In this document: in pieces, positions 1 to 12,326 of the stretch
How positions within the stretch are numbered: position 1 is the stretch's first letter
Layout of the letters: each line of letters begins with the position of its first letter
Assembly: GCA_001465935.1 (NCBI GenBank)
Contig: LNKV01000024.1
Location: forward strand, 248,001-312,000
Origin: Clarireedia homoeocarpa
Lineage: Eukaryota; Ascomycota; Leotiomycetes; Helotiales; Rutstroemiaceae
Reading direction: 5' to 3'
Length of the DNA: 64,000 nt
The notes under the pieces: model-generated
Told to the model about the DNA's origin: nothing
Databases searched by the model: none
The model's input: only the letters and a program-made list of their open reading frames with translations
Program-made: the position numbers and the translations under genes

Positions 1-1240
1 GTATAAATCTAGATGTTTGGAAAGAGAAGGAAATCGCAGTCTGGGCATGGGGAATGAAACCCTACACCGCAAAGTTCGTGGACGAAGATAATGTAGATTT
101 CTCCCTGTCCCCAGCCACAGCTCCGCGGCGCAGGACCGAGATGGAGTCTACCACCATATCGCACAATTCGATCGGCCAGGAAAGGGAAGCGCCATTGGAT
201 TTTGTTCTGTTCGGATTCGAGGGCATTTGTGTTTTGGGCGGAGAAATGAAACTATATGACATGATTTGGATAGGGGGGAGTTTGGTGTTGTTGAATGTGC
301 GATGTTCACCGACTGGGCATTTACCCCACCACAGTTTCGAGCCACACAGCACGGATCAGTTCCGAATGATAATAGATAATACGAAGATCGCGGTGAAGAT
401 AGATATGCCGAGGAGGAAGCAGCGAAGAATCAGGATAGTAATGTGCAACATTGCATCTAGCAGCCGATGAGAATGAGAGAAGAAAGGATGGAGAAATATG
501 AAAAGAGCCGATTGGATATTTGATTCGTACTTTGGAGATAGCTTCGGAGATAGAATAGGGAATAGGGAATGCAGGAACAACAGATATGGTAACTTACTTC
601 TTCGGGAACGTGGGGAAATGGAAGTATCGGTGAAGCTTCGAGGCGAATCACAAATCCACCGCAGTACGAAATACAACATCCATTGTATCGGTACCAGACT
701 ATTCACTGATGCGCCTTCGTGGTGAGTCTTGGAGTAGTGGAACTGCCAGCCCACGTTCTCCTCGGACTAGAATTGAGACTTTGTGGGGGGATAGACTCGA
801 TAGTTTGAGACATGTAAATGGGAATGAATCTATTATCTATTACGAAGTGTGCAGTGCAGTTAAGAAACTAGAAGCCTCAATATAGCATGAATAGGAGGGA
901 AAACCATACCCGGCCGCCAGTGGGAGGGGAGAGGTGTACAAGGAGTGTCGCTGTCAGTCACAAACGGCGGCACTGTTGCTGTTGCATGATGGGACCGTGA
1001 AAAGGATCACAACTTACCCAAGTATATCCAGCTCCACCGTTCTATCCATGGTTGCAACTCCGCGTACTCCGCCTGCTAGTCAAAGTCGCAGAACAGAAAC
1101 CGCGTCTTAGTCAGCCGACTTCTACTCGCCCATGGTTGGACTGGAGCAAACGTTTACCTTTATCGGATCTAGTCGGCCGAGTCCGCGTATACTAGGGATG
1201 GATAACAGGAAATGCTTAAATCGTGCTTTAGCCTTAGGTT

Positions 1241-1320
1241 GAGTTGAGTTGAGTTGAGTTGAGTTGACTTGACTTGACTTGACTTGACTTGACTTGACTT
1301 GACTTGACTTGACTTGAGTT
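1241..1320. repeat. Pentanucleotide satellite (GAGTT)5(GACTT)10
   Basis: Five copies of GAGTT are followed by ten copies of GACTT and one final GAGTT. The two unit types differ by one base and lie in separate blocks, suggesting that a variant unit was amplified after a point mutation. It lies about 0.83 kb upstream of the TPS2-like start codon. Confidence 0.95.
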
Positions 1321-1407
1321 AATAAACCTTCTCTCCGCCTTCTCTGCTCGCTCTCCTCTTTCATTCAACTTGCGAATAACCTCATACAGATAACCTCGCC
1401 AACCCCC

Positions 1408-1812
1408 CCCCTCCCCCCACGCAAGAAATCCACACAAGCGAGAGAATCGACGATTGCAAGCAAGAGGGAAGAACGACGGACAACGAACAACGACCAGCTT
1501 ACTCGGGAAGGGCTCTTCGTGTTTTCCCATTCCCTTTTGAATGCCAATCGACAGGACCTTTTGTTCCTTTGGTGGATCTCACCACCAATAAGACGACCCA
1601 AAATTTATCCCGAATTACGTCAGGTACGATAGCAAACATTCATTCATGCCACTCAGTCCAAAGCATCGCAATTCCTCAATCCCACCCTCTTTACCCATCC
1701 ATACCCTCTTACTCTTTACCCTCTTTTTCTCGCTTTTCCCCTCCACCGTCCGCCATTTCTTTCTCCCATCCTCTTCCTGCTTCCATGGAACTATTAATAC
1801 TCCCATTCCCCT
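1408..1812 (+). promoter_or_regulatory. Candidate stress-response elements (CCCCT) upstream of TPS2-like gene
   Basis: CCCCT pentamers occur at 1408-1412, 1738-1742 and 1808-1812. In yeast this motif (STRE) binds Msn2/Msn4-type factors and drives trehalose genes under stress. The surrounding DNA is very rich in C and T, so the motif is expected by chance and this is only a weak candidate. Confidence 0.2.
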
Positions 1813-2147
1813 GATATTCCTCTTCTCTACCTTTCCCACCCTTTACTCCCTTTGCTCCCTTTGCTTTCTTCTCTCGCGCTCCGCCGATAACACAAACCCA
1901 CCTCTTCTCTGCGGAAACAAAAGTCTGAGCGAGCTTGGTCACATTTGTTTTCGCTTTCTCATTCTGCCTACCCCTCCATCCTCCTATTCGAGATTTATCC
2001 TCGTCTTGTCCTATATGCTCTTTCTCAGCCCGCCTAAATCCCTATCTCCTGGCGCGTAAACTCCAACATTTGTTTTCTGCTTCTATCAATATTACGACCG
2101 CCAAACTCGTTTGATACTTTTTGTCTACTCGTCACTCACATTTCGCC

Positions 2148-5100
2148 ATGGCAGAAAATAAATCCGTCCCAAACATCGAGGAGCCATCCGAGGCCGCTGA
2201 CGTTCCCCGACCTCTACCACACCGACCAGCTCCTCTAAAGAAACAAGTTACTCAAAACCCGATCCTCAGTGCTGCACACTCAAATATTCCCGTCACTCCT
2301 GGAATTCACTTGGGCGCATACACAGAGGAGCTACCTCCCGAAACTGAGACGGAAAGTTACTTCACGGAAGGGTTCAAACGATTTAACTCTATGGCACAAT
2401 CCCCTTCTGAGGCCGCCTCGGGCGCAAAATCAAACCAAGAGGTTCTACGGCGAATGAGCTTATCTAGTGGTCGGGAAAGGCAAGACTCGCTCTCGGATAT
2501 CGACCCACGAGCTGCACACCCATCGCTGGGCTTAACCGGAGGAATCATATCGGCGACATTCTGCATTCAACATTCTCTACAATACCGAAAGGGTGCAGAC
2601 TGGGTGAGTGAAAACTCTTATCTTGCACCTGATGATGAGGATCGTGGTACTAACATTTTATATAGACCTGGTCGCAAAGGCATGGCAGCTCGGCCCAATT
2701 CGATTCGTTCAAATATCTAGCGTCGGATAAATCGCCATGGAATCACACACTGGTTGGTTGGACGGGAGAGATCAGCCCGGTAGAAGAGATGACACCCCCA
2801 GACACCCCTCCACTAGGTGGGCAACCCATGTCTTCGCCTCCACTAAACAGACCACCCCTAAACAAAAGTTCAGCACCTATTCCTGTGGACGGGGTTGCTT
2901 TGCCCACTACTCCGCCAGAAGCGGAGGGGCTGTACATCACCAAAGCAGACCAGCGACGACTCGAAAAGCAACTCTCCCAAGACAAGCTCGGAAAGACGGT
3001 TCCCGTTTGGCTGTGCGACGAAGTCGACACAAACAAAGAAGGAACTTTGTGCTTGAAAAACCAATCCAGATGGAGACGATTCGCCGAGCACGAGTTGTAC
3101 AACCTCTTCCATTACAAGCAAAATGAACCTACCAACGGTCGCGCGGAACGCCAATCGTGGGTTGACTACTACCGCATGAACCAAATGTTTGCGAACAAAA
3201 TCCTCGAAATTTACAAACCAGGCGACGTGGTCATGATTCATGATTATCATCTACTTCTTCTCCCAAGCATGTTACGCCAACGAGTTCCACACATGTATAT
3301 TGTCTTTTACCTACATATTCCATTCCCCAGTAGCGAGTTACTTCGCTGCTTGCCTCGAAGGAAAGATATCCTCGAAGGCGTTTTGAGCGCGAACTTGGTT
3401 GGATTGCAAGCTTTCAGTTATACCCGTCATTTTAATTCCTGCTGTACGCGCATTCTTGGATTCCCTTCTACCGTTGCTGGTGTGGAGGCTTATGGCGCGA
3501 GATGCAATGTTGCTGCTTTCCCTATTGGTATTGACGCGAGAACCGTTCAAAAACTCGCCTTTGAAGACCCAGCGATTGATGAGAAGGTTGCGGCTCTGCG
3601 AGAGCTGTACAAAGGCAAGAAGCTCATTGTTGGGAGAGATCGTCTCGACAGTGTTAGAGGCGTTGCTCAAAAGCTTAGGGCTTTTGAACGCTTTCTCGAG
3701 ATGTATCCCGAATGGAGGGAGAAGGTTGTGCTGGTCCAGGTGACTAGCCCAACCAGTGTTGAGGAAGAACGAGAAGATTCCGCCAGCAAGATCGCCGCTA
3801 GTGTTGCCGAACTTGTGGACCGGATCAATGGTCTTTACGGTTCCTTGAGCTTCTGGCCCGTTCAACATTATCCTCAATACCTTTCCCAAGAGGAGTACCT
3901 TGCCCTTCTTCGAGTAGCGGATGTTGGCCTGATTACCAGTGTACGTGATGGTATGAACACGACTAGTTTGGAATATATTGTCTGTCAAAAGGAAGGACAT
4001 GGCCCTCTCATCATTTCTGAATTCTCTGGATCAGCTGCCATCTTGGAATCCGCCATTCACATCAACCCGTGGGATACTTCTGCCGTAGCAACAAACATCA
4101 AGCAAGCATTAGAGATGAGTCCTGAAAAGAAATCCGTTTTGCACCGCCAACTCTCCAACTATGTCTTCGGAAACGATATTCAAAACTGGACCAAGGTTGT
4201 TCTGAGGAAGCTTCTTACTACTCTGAGCTCCAACACACATGCCTTCGCTACTCCTCTGCTGGACAAGGCTTCAATGTTAATTCAATACAGAGCCGCCAAC
4301 AAGAGGTTGTTCATGTTTGACTATGATGGTACCCTCACTCCAATTGTCAAGGATCCAGCTGCAGCTCTACCTTCCGAGAAATTGTTCCGTACCCTTAAAG
4401 CACTTGCTGCTGATCCGAAGAACGCTATTTGGATTATTAGTGGTAGAGATCAAGAATTTTTAAGCACGCATCTTGGACATATTCCCGAGTTAGGTTTCAG
4501 TGCTGAGCACGGCAGTTTCATGAGACACCCGGGAAGTCAGGAATGGGAGAACCTTGCTGAGGTCTACGATATGGGCTGGCAAAAGGAAGTCATGGAGGTG
4601 TTCCAGAAATACACCGAAGCAACACCAGGTAAATATATTTTCCGTATTTTTGCTCGTCCTGAAATCTTCCAGCTAACATCAGTCCAGGCTCCTTCATCGA
4701 ACGCAAACGCTGCGCACTGACCTGGCACTACCGTCCCTCGGACCCCGAACTCGGCGAACGTAACTCCCGCGCCTGCCAAAAAGAACTTCAATCAACTGTC
4801 GGCAAAACCTGGGATGTCGAAGTTATGACTGGTAAAGCAAATCTCGAAGTCCGTCCTACCTTCATCAACAAAGGAGAAATCGCCAAACGACTCGTCGAAT
4901 CATACGGCAAGGAAGCTGGCCAACCACCCGAGTTCACCATCTGCTTGGGTGATGATTTCACCGACGAAGACATGTTTAGAAGTCTGAACAACAGCGACTT
5001 GCCGAAAGAACATGTTTTCACTGTGACAGTGGGCGCGAGCAGTAAGCAGACGTTGGCAAGGTGGCATTTATTAGAGCCGGCAGATGTTATTAGTAGTATG

Positions 5101-5262
5101 GCGATGCTGAATGGAGGGGATACGAATATAGCGGATTTGGGACCGTTGGGCGTGGTTGAGGGGAGAAGTACAGAGATGGAGGATTTCCCTGGAGACAGGT
5201 TGGTGGATAACGTTCCGGAGGGTCCAGTGCCGGGGACGCTGGTGGAGGGAGAGAGGTCGTAG
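2148..5262 (+). CDS. tps2: Trehalose-6-phosphate phosphatase (TPS2-type, GT20 + HAD domains)
   Basis: The product should dephosphorylate trehalose-6-phosphate to trehalose in the cytosolic TPS complex. Model: exons 2148-2603, 2666-4628 and 4688-5262, 997 aa. Intron 1 carries a TACTAAC-like branch site. Frame is kept across both introns, and the ATG at 2148 sits in a good Kozak context (GCCATGG). Residues about 150-640 form a GT20 domain (HDYHLLLLP near residue 343, HIPFPSSE after it). The HAD phosphatase domain has FDYDGTLTP with nucleophile Asp near 704 and GDDFTDEDMF near 894. The fused arrangement fits TPS2 rather than the single-domain synthase TPS1; in TPS2 proteins the GT20 half is normally thought to be non-catalytic. 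The N-terminal ~140 residues are Pro/Ser-rich and probably disordered. No defect is seen. Confidence 0.95.
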
Positions 5263-6104
5263 GTTGGGGATCGGGAATGGAGGGTAGGGAGGGGAATGTG
5301 TAGATGGAATAGAATAAATGGGTTGGGAACATCTTAACGAGCGTGCATGGAAGTCGACGAGACCTGATTGATAGGGGCGGATTTGATTGAATCCTTGATG
5401 TGGGAAGAGACGAAAAAAATATTATAGACGGACAGGGAAACCCCTACGGATGAATGTAGTTGGTTGGGGCTAGGTAAATTAGCTAGATGGCATGGATGGA
5501 TGGATGTTTATAGAGTCTTGAATGTGAAACGAGTTGAACATTGAAGTAAAGGGAATTGAATGATGTATGAATGAATTTGGAATGGACGTGGTGATACGCT
5601 GTATAGCTCGATTGTGATGAATGCGATATGATCCAGAGAATAGAATAGAATAAGTAAGTAGATGCCATAGATCCATCCGTCAGCAGGCAACAGAACTCTA
5701 GACGAGGAGAGGAGAGGAAGCAAGCCAATAAGGAGAAGAGGAAGTAAGCGACGTCGGATTTCTTCAACGTCACATTTGGAAGAGAGAGAAAATAGACCCT
5801 ATCCAAGTTAAGGTAAGGTAAGGATAGCTAGGTAATAGGAAGTGGCTGAAGAAGATCTGATCTGGAGGGTAGGGGGGGATTATGTAATGTATTATTGTGC
5901 ATTACTTATGCAGGTACAGTGCTGGCTAATATAGTAGAAGTAGAAGTAGATAAGCTTGAATAAAGAAGAGAAGAGGAGAGAAGAGAAGAGAAGAGCGAAT
6001 GAATCTCTTGTGGTGTGTGTATGCATGGGTCTCCAGGAGGGATGGAGGAGGTGGGTTTGGGGGAATCGGTTAGTTGGTTACGCTTTTGCTGTTGTTGGGT
6101 GTAC

Positions 6105-6132
6105 TGTGCTGTGCTGTGCTGTGCTGTGCTGT
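6105..6132. repeat. (TGTGC)n microsatellite
   Basis: Five to six uninterrupted TGTGC units lie between the trehalose and carboxylesterase genes. Confidence 0.9.
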
Positions 6133-6691
6133 TTGTTCTGTGGGACTTGGAGGAGTATGGTATATGGGTGGGTGTATATAGTTTCGTTGGATGATGGGAT
6201 GATTGGGTGATTGGATGATTGGGTAGGTGGGTGGGTGGGTGGGAAGTATGAAGAGGGAGAGGGAGAGGGGGAGGGAGAGGGAGAGGGAGAGGGAGGGGGA
6301 AGAGGAATGGATGGATGGATGGATGAAATACTCTGTCGGGAGGGGGGGAGCGGTGTTTGGATTGGATTGGATTGGATTGGATTGGAATTCGAAGGCTTAT
6401 TGTTTGCTTTCGAGGGTAGGATAGGGGGTAGGTGGATGGGATAGATAGATAGATGGATGGATGGATGGGTAGGTAGGTAGATGGATATACGAAAGGAAAG
6501 GAAAGCATAGAGTGTAATATCATGTTAGGTAAGCTCTAATCAAATACAAATACAAGTACAATCAATCAATCAATCAACAAATCTGCCCCCGGAAGATAGA
6601 TACTGTAGAGCGGATTGTGGGATCCAGAACTTTCAAGTTGGCTGGCTTTTATAGAGATGAGATGGAATGGAAAACGTGGGAAGAAGTTCAT

Positions 6692-6736
6692 CCCCGTTTC
6701 CCGTTCCCGTTCCCGTTCCCGTTCCCGTTTCCCGTT
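6692..6736. repeat. (CCCGTT)n microsatellite
   Basis: About seven CCCGTT-like units in tandem, with slips to CCCGTTT at both ends, about 630 bp upstream of the carboxylesterase start codon. Confidence 0.9.
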
Positions 6737-7236
6737 GTCAGATTAAGTGATCGCATTCGGCAAAAGGAGACGAGAGCAGTACTGTAGTAGCAGTTTCGGC
6801 CTTTTGAAGACAGCGCTAGTTTGGATGTAGTTAGATGCTTACGAGATGGAAAGGGAGTGTGTGATTGGCTGGTTCGTACGTCTGAATATGTGGTGTGAGG
6901 GGGAAGAGCCGTGGCAGTGCAAAATCAATCAAAAGGTCTAAGGATATGGACGGAAAGGTCAGCCCCAGTGGAGTTTAGGTTGCTGCGCTGGGCTGGGCGG
7001 GAAAGCTAAACATTAGGGATTTACGAAGTATGTGGGTGGAGACTCCAAAGATAGACACGCGTGCGGCGCGGAATTGGGTGTTGACTTCGTACCGCTACAG
7101 ACTGTAATGTAATTTACGCATTATAAAGATCTTACTGTGGGGTCGGGGATGGATATACGCATGCAGGCTGCAGGCAAGCGAGCATGCTGTTGAAGATGGG
7201 ATGGACGGGAATAAATGATTGAGATTGAGGAAAGGG

Positions 7237-7242
7237 TATAAG
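7237..7242 (+). promoter_or_regulatory. Candidate TATA box of carboxylesterase gene
   Basis: TATAAG lies 118 bp upstream of the ATG at 7360 and is followed by a pyrimidine-rich stretch, a spacing typical of inducible fungal genes. It is a pattern match only. Confidence 0.35.
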
Positions 7243-7359
7243 AAGTGCCCAGCGGGACTTTGCAATTCCTTTTCCTTTTTCTTTCCCATCCCATCACATC
7301 ACATTCTTTTTTCTATAATCCAGTCATTCGCTCCTGCACCCATCGCGCTGCACATCATC

Positions 7360-9205
7360 ATGCAGCTGCTCACACTCCTTGCTACGCTTTCCGTCCCAGC
7401 AGCGGCCTGGGCCTCCCCCTACCCGCATCAGCAACTGCATCACCGCGCGCCGACCAATTTTTCCGTCGGGCAAACGGTCGAGACGACTAGCGGGTCCATC
7501 ACAGGACATGCTTCGTCGAAGTATTCCGAGGTGTCGGAATACCTGGGTATCCCGTTCGGACAGCCTCCCGTGGGGAATTTGAGATTTGCTGCGCCGGTGA
7601 GGTATGAGGGCTCGGGAGCTATCAATGCGTCGACTTTTGTAAGTTTGTAATATGAACTGGGAGCGGTGTATTCTGTATGTATTTCCCCAAGCTGATAAAT
7701 AAATCAGGGCAACACATGTGCAACTAAGCAATCCTCTTCATCTGCGGGTCCTACCGCGGAGCAGATTGCGTTTTCGAACATTACTGCGGTGGGATTGGAG
7801 TTCTTGGGTGCGACGACTGCGCCGGATGTTGTTTATAGTGAAGACTGTTTGTATTTGAACATCTGGACCAAACCTCAGACTGGTGAGGCGAAGAAGGCGG
7901 TGATGGTTTACCTTTATGGTGGTGGCTTTAGCTCGGGATCTTCATCGCTTTCGGTCTATAATGGTGCTACGCTTGCTGAGAAACAAGATGTTATTGTTGT
8001 TAACTTCAAGTCAGTAGAAATTCCCTACCGAGTGATTCATTCATTCACTCCTCCCCCCCATCCATCCAAATAACTAACCTGACCTCCCCCACAGCTACCG
8101 TGTCTCCATCCTCGGCTTCCCAGGTAACCCCTCCGCCCAGGGCAACCTCGCATTCCTCGACCAACGTCTCGCACTCGAATGGATCCGCGACAACATCGCC
8201 TCCTTCGGCGGAGACCCCTCCCGTATAACCCTCTTCGGCCAATCCGCAGGTGGTGCCTCCACCGACTACTACTCCTATGCCTACGCATCCGACCCCATCG
8301 TCGCCGGGCTCATCGAGCAATCCGGTACCGCCTTCAGTTTCGGTCTCCCGTACCCCGCTCCCACCATCGCTGCAAACTGGTACACCGTCACCAGCGCTGT
8401 CGGATGCGGTAATTCCTCCACAGATCCCACCACCCAGCTATCCTGTATGCGCAACGCCTCCACCGACGCCATATTCGCCGCCATTCCGACGTCAGGCATC
8501 AGCGCGCTGCTCCCCCCCTTCGGCCCAACCATCGATGGATCCCTCGTCTTCGCAAACTACTCTGCGATTCCCGCGCCGAATATTCCCCTCCTCGTCGGCA
8601 GCAACGACTATGAAGCCGGACTCTTCCGCACCGAGCTCGCTCTATCGGGTGTGGCTTTCGCAGACGCCGATTGGGAGGAGCTGAATCTCTCCTCTTATAC
8701 ATGCCCCATCGGCCAACGCGCCAACGCATCTTATATCGCCTCCTCCTCCTCCTCCTCCACCACCGCCACCACCACCGCCACCACCTCTGACGACAACGAC
8801 TGTTCCTGCTCCCACTCCGCCCCCGTCTGGCGCTACCGCTGGCACGGCGTCTTTCCCAACGTCAACATCAGCTCGGAAGCCGGCGCCTTCCACGGTATCG
8901 AGCTGCAACTTCTCTTCGGCACCACCTTCTCCTCCCCCGCCGATACAGAAGCGGAAATCGCAGTAGAGAAATACATTCAAGGTGCGTGGACGACGTTTGC
9001 CAAGGATCCCGTGCAGGGTCTGCTAGGATACGAGGGCGGTTGGCCCACCTATGATCCCGCGGAGAAGACACTGATCAGGTTGGCGTATGGGAATGAGCTC
9101 GGCGATGGCACGAATTTGGCGTTTCCTGAGCAGTATGATGAGGCGTGTGCGGGGGCCAGTTTGACGGAGTTGATTTGTAGGGTTTTTGGGGTGTGTAGTA
9201 TGTAA
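7360..9205 (+). CDS. Secreted type-B carboxylesterase/lipase
   Basis: A secreted alpha/beta-hydrolase predicted to cleave carboxylic esters; the natural substrate cannot be read from sequence. Model: exons 7360-7638, 7708-8009 and 8095-9205, 563 aa, phases consistent. A hydrophobic signal peptide (about residues 1-18) precedes the mature chain. Family signature 2 is present (SEDCLYLNIW), as is the oxyanion region YGGGF. The nucleophile elbow GQSAGG places Ser at about 244. The Glu of NDYEAG (about 367) and the His of FHGIE (about 460) complete the expected triad. A Ser/Thr/Asp low-complexity insert (about residues 410-436, from a TCC/ACC-rich tract) interrupts the C-terminal half and is probably a surface loop. 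Length fits the family. Confidence 0.93.
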
Positions 9206-10245
9206 AGAGGTGGTGGTGCGTGGGGGAAGGGGGGGGGGGGTTGTGTGTGTGTGGGAGAATATTTGAATTATATAAACTTGATAGACGAGAAAAAGAAAGA
9301 GCAGAAAGGAGAAATATAGAGTGTAGTATGGAAAAGACGACATTGTAATTACTTTATTAGAATAATATTGTTGTAATTGGAATATTTAGTATTTACTACA
9401 GTAAATTCAGATTCATCTTCTCTTCTTTCTTCAACCCTCGTATCTATCTATCTATCTATCTATCTGTATACCCCGAGGCAAAAAAAAAGTCTATTGATTT
9501 GATTCTATCTACTCCGTATCTATCTCTCCTGCTTCTCTCCTGCTCCTTTTCCATAAAGAATATATATAAGTTACATGCTCCCCATCCCATCCCATCCCAT
9601 CCCATCCCATCCCATCCCATTTCCCAAACTCTGTCCAACACAAATTTTCCTCGGGTAAACCCCCCTTTTCCCCACTCTGACTCAATACTCTGCAGTCCGC
9701 AGTCCGCAGTTCACATGGTGCTCATCGCTGTTGGGTGGGGAAGGCGGGGTGAGATTTTTCTATTTCTTCTGGGGATGGGCGTGGTTGAGGGAAAGAGAAG
9801 ATGATTTTGATTTTTGGGGGATTTTTTTTTTTTTTCGGGTCTTTTCGATTTATATCTGCAAGTCAGATAGATGCTAGATTAAGTTGTAATTAGTATACAC
9901 GAGGAGTCTGTGATGGCTTTTTATTTGTTGTATAATAATTTTAATTTTAATTTTAATTTCAAGGATAGGGGGGGAGTTTGGTGTAGTTATATGTTTGTGT
10001 CTGATCTTGACCTATTTATGGTTATTTATGATTTATTCATCGATTCACGCACCTTAGTCTCTTTTCCAGTTTCCCCACAGACTGCTATACCCTACCCTAT
10101 ATCATCCTTTCTAACTGTATTTTCTTTCTCTGCCGCTCTTTCCACTTCCCTCTTCCTCTCCTCTCATATCCTATCCTATTCTCCCTTCACATGTTGTTAC
10201 TCCTGCTTATTCTTTCTTCCCCCTACTCTCCTTCTATTTCTTCCT
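9206..10245. other. Intergenic
   Basis: No coding signal. The region contains a poly-G run (about 9230), TATC repeats (about 9443-9463), a (CCCAT)n satellite, a poly-T run near 9823 and ATTTTA repeats near 9940. It separates the carboxylesterase from the convergent reading frame on the minus strand. Confidence 0.6.
9581..9620. repeat. (CCCAT)8 microsatellite
   Basis: Eight perfect copies of CCCAT in tandem. Confidence 0.95.
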
Positions 10246-11901
10246 TTACCTTCTTATTCCTCCCCCTCTCCCTCCCCCCGAGACAACGATCCCCACACCC
10301 TCCATACTAAGCATAAAGACCCCACTAAACCTTCTACCCCCCCTCTTGGTCTTCGTCTTCTTCTCTTTCTTCTTCTCTTTCCTTTCCTTCGTGTCCTTCC
10401 TCTCTGTCTCTGCACTCCTCTCTGTCTCTGTACTCCTCCCTATCCCCACACCCACACCTGTGATTGTCCGACTGCTTGCCGAACTCTCACTTCCCCTTTC
10501 CCCTTCCCTACTGTTTAAGTTTCCTTCATCCGTACCACCCAGAGTAAATCCAACGTTCCTATTCATCCCTACCCCTTCAATGCCCAACCCAAGTACCTCT
10601 TCACCCTCACTCGAGTCCACAATCCCTTCACTTCCCTTCCTCCCTCCAAATATCCTTCCTAGTCCGGCGAATCTCCCCCCACCAGCACTAGATGTAGCAC
10701 CAGAACTTTCACTTCTACTCGTTCCCCTTCCCCTCCCTCTACCCATTCCTTCCTCCACCACTTCTCTGCCCTTCTCCGCCCTCTTCCTCTCCATTTCACC
10801 ATCTCTTCCATTTGTATTCCCACTCCCTTTCGCATCCCCCGCCCTCCCAACCCCCACCCCAACTCCACCCATACCAAGAAAATGTAGATTTTCTTCTAAT
10901 TGCAGGAGTTGTCTCTCTCTTTCCCTTTCTCTTTCCTTTTCCCTCTCCATCTCCACCTGTCTACCCATTCTGATCCCTTTTCCCAAATTGATCTCTTTTC
11001 CACCTATCTGCATCTTCACCTTCAACTCTCGCTTCTGTTTCTGTTCGCGCTGTTGTTCTGCTACTAGACAAGTTGGATCGAGGATTCAAGTTTCTTTGGG
11101 TTTAGGGTTACCGCCTGAGAAAGTTTTGTTCGTGGTTATTGTGGCAGAGGTGGTGGTGTTCCAAATGGTAATACCGAGTTGAGGTGTGAAAGGTGAAGGT
11201 GAACTACTATTCGTACAGCCCACAGAGGCATCACCGCTCCAAGTCTCAGCATAGGGCGAAAGTTCATGCTTTCCACTGCTCGAAACTGAGCTAATGGAAC
11301 TATTGATAGTGGAAGTCGAAGAATCTGCTACAGACATCGAGGTGTCGAACTCAGAGATCGAGGAGTCGGGTGAGATGATGTAGGGGGAGAGAATTGATGT
11401 GAGGAGGGGTATAGAAAGGGGAATGGAAAGCGGAATCGCGGTGCGGCATCTAGAACAGTGTTTTGTGTATGCGGCTCATGTGTTGTTGATGCAGTGGGGG
11501 GACAGATTTGGGGCGCTGTTCTGTCTGGAGGGGCTGGGTGGGTTTGTGTTTGTGTATGAACTTACACTTGGGGGGTGGTGTTGTGTTGTGGATTTATAGA
11601 CAGATTCGAGTTGTGTTTTAGTTGCTTGTGCGGGTGGAAAGGGAAATACAGATATAACGGGATATCTGGCAGGGGTAGGAGGCGACAGGGCAAGAGGATG
11701 GCCGTGGTGGTCTTGGTGGTGGCGGTGATTGGTATTGGGATACTGGTTGATGAGATGGTGCGAACATAGTGGGCAGCTTCTTTTCGTCTCTCTTCCTTTT
11801 GGGAATTCCTTTTCTCTTATCTCCTTTGCAATTCTCCATCTTCTAAGGTCGAGTTTAGAACTTATGGCGAGAAACAGCCGTTTGAGATATGCAAAAATCA
11901 A
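10246..11901 (-). pseudogene. Cys-rich low-complexity protein, frame broken by two TGA codons
   Basis: One minus-strand frame stays open from 11901 to 10246 except for two TGA codons, at 11478-11476 and 11088-11086. The conceptual product starts with a possible zinc-binding pattern (CPLCSHHL, then an H-C pair, then HCSRC across the first TGA). It continues through a Ser/Thr-rich part, an AEQQREQKQK basic part and a long Glu/Arg and Gly/Arg low-complexity tail. The composition is protein-like on both sides of each stop. The second TGA could be removed by a 48-bp intron (GTAACC...CTAG) that keeps frame. I found no frame-keeping intron for the first, although a strong donor (GTAAGT) lies about 80 bp upstream of it. 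No in-frame ATG was found at the 5' end. It may be a pseudogene or a gene with splicing I could not resolve; function unknown. Confidence 0.45.
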
Positions 11902-12326
11902 TCCAGTTAAAATTCACTTGAGGATGTACAGGAAATTACTCGAAAGGGGTTTGAATGACATAGTTGGGTGAACTGGATTGGACAGCTTGAGAGTGGAAGA
12001 TAATGGTTGGAAGGCCGAGAGGAAGTGGAATTTGATGACTTACTCAATCCATCGGTTCCTCTGTTTCGGCTTGTGCATCTTTGATTATAGTATCGTAGAA
12101 ATTTGGAAGCAAGCGAAAAAGGGGAAGATAATACGACAATACCTTCTCCTCGTAGAGCAAAAGACCTATTACTTTCGATGCCCGCCCATTGACGCCTGAT
12201 GGTGGAGAATGCATATAATATTCATGTCGTCAAAACATAACTTGGATTGGGTATCAAATGTATGCAACCTTGTGCCTAGGCATGAAAGAACGCCTTATAA
12301 GTTACCCATTGCGTGAAAACCACTTC
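11902..12326. other. Intergenic between two minus-strand genes
   Basis: About 425 bp with no supported gene. It should hold the 3' end of SPC34 and any upstream exon or promoter of the Cys-rich frame; neither could be delimited. Confidence 0.4.

Larger units (their letters stand above)
1..2147. other. Intergenic/upstream region of the TPS2-like gene
   Basis: I see no gene I can support here. The open frames on both strands are short, mutually overlapping and show no family features. From about 1640 to 2050 the plus strand is strongly pyrimidine-rich (CT tracts), as is common just upstream of highly expressed fungal genes, so this part is probably the promoter and leader of the trehalose gene that starts at 2148. 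A 20-codon ATG frame lies at 1048-1110. Confidence 0.5.
5263..7236. other. Intergenic, rich in simple repeats
   Basis: No gene is supported. The stretch is a mosaic of short tandem tracts on a G-rich plus strand: GGTGGGT and GGGAGA runs (about 6225-6300), GATGG and GGATT runs (about 6300-6390 and 6440-6480), AATC runs near 6560 and others. A long minus-strand frame at 5906-6523 is entirely composed of these repeats (Pro/Ser/Thr-rich) and is unlikely to be a protein. Confidence 0.6.

Noticed and set aside
1048..1110. 20-codon ATG frame (MVATPRTPPASQSRR...) as an upstream ORF or first exon
   Set aside because: It is 1 kb from the TPS2 start, has no supported splice to any gene, and a frame this short is expected by chance.
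5906..6523. 205-codon minus-strand frame
   Set aside because: Made of simple repeats; the amino-acid composition follows the microsatellites and no domain is present.
10346..11182. 278-codon plus-strand frame
   Set aside because: Antisense to the charged low-complexity minus frame; its hydrophobic Pro/Ser/Leu composition is the mirror of that repeat-rich sequence.
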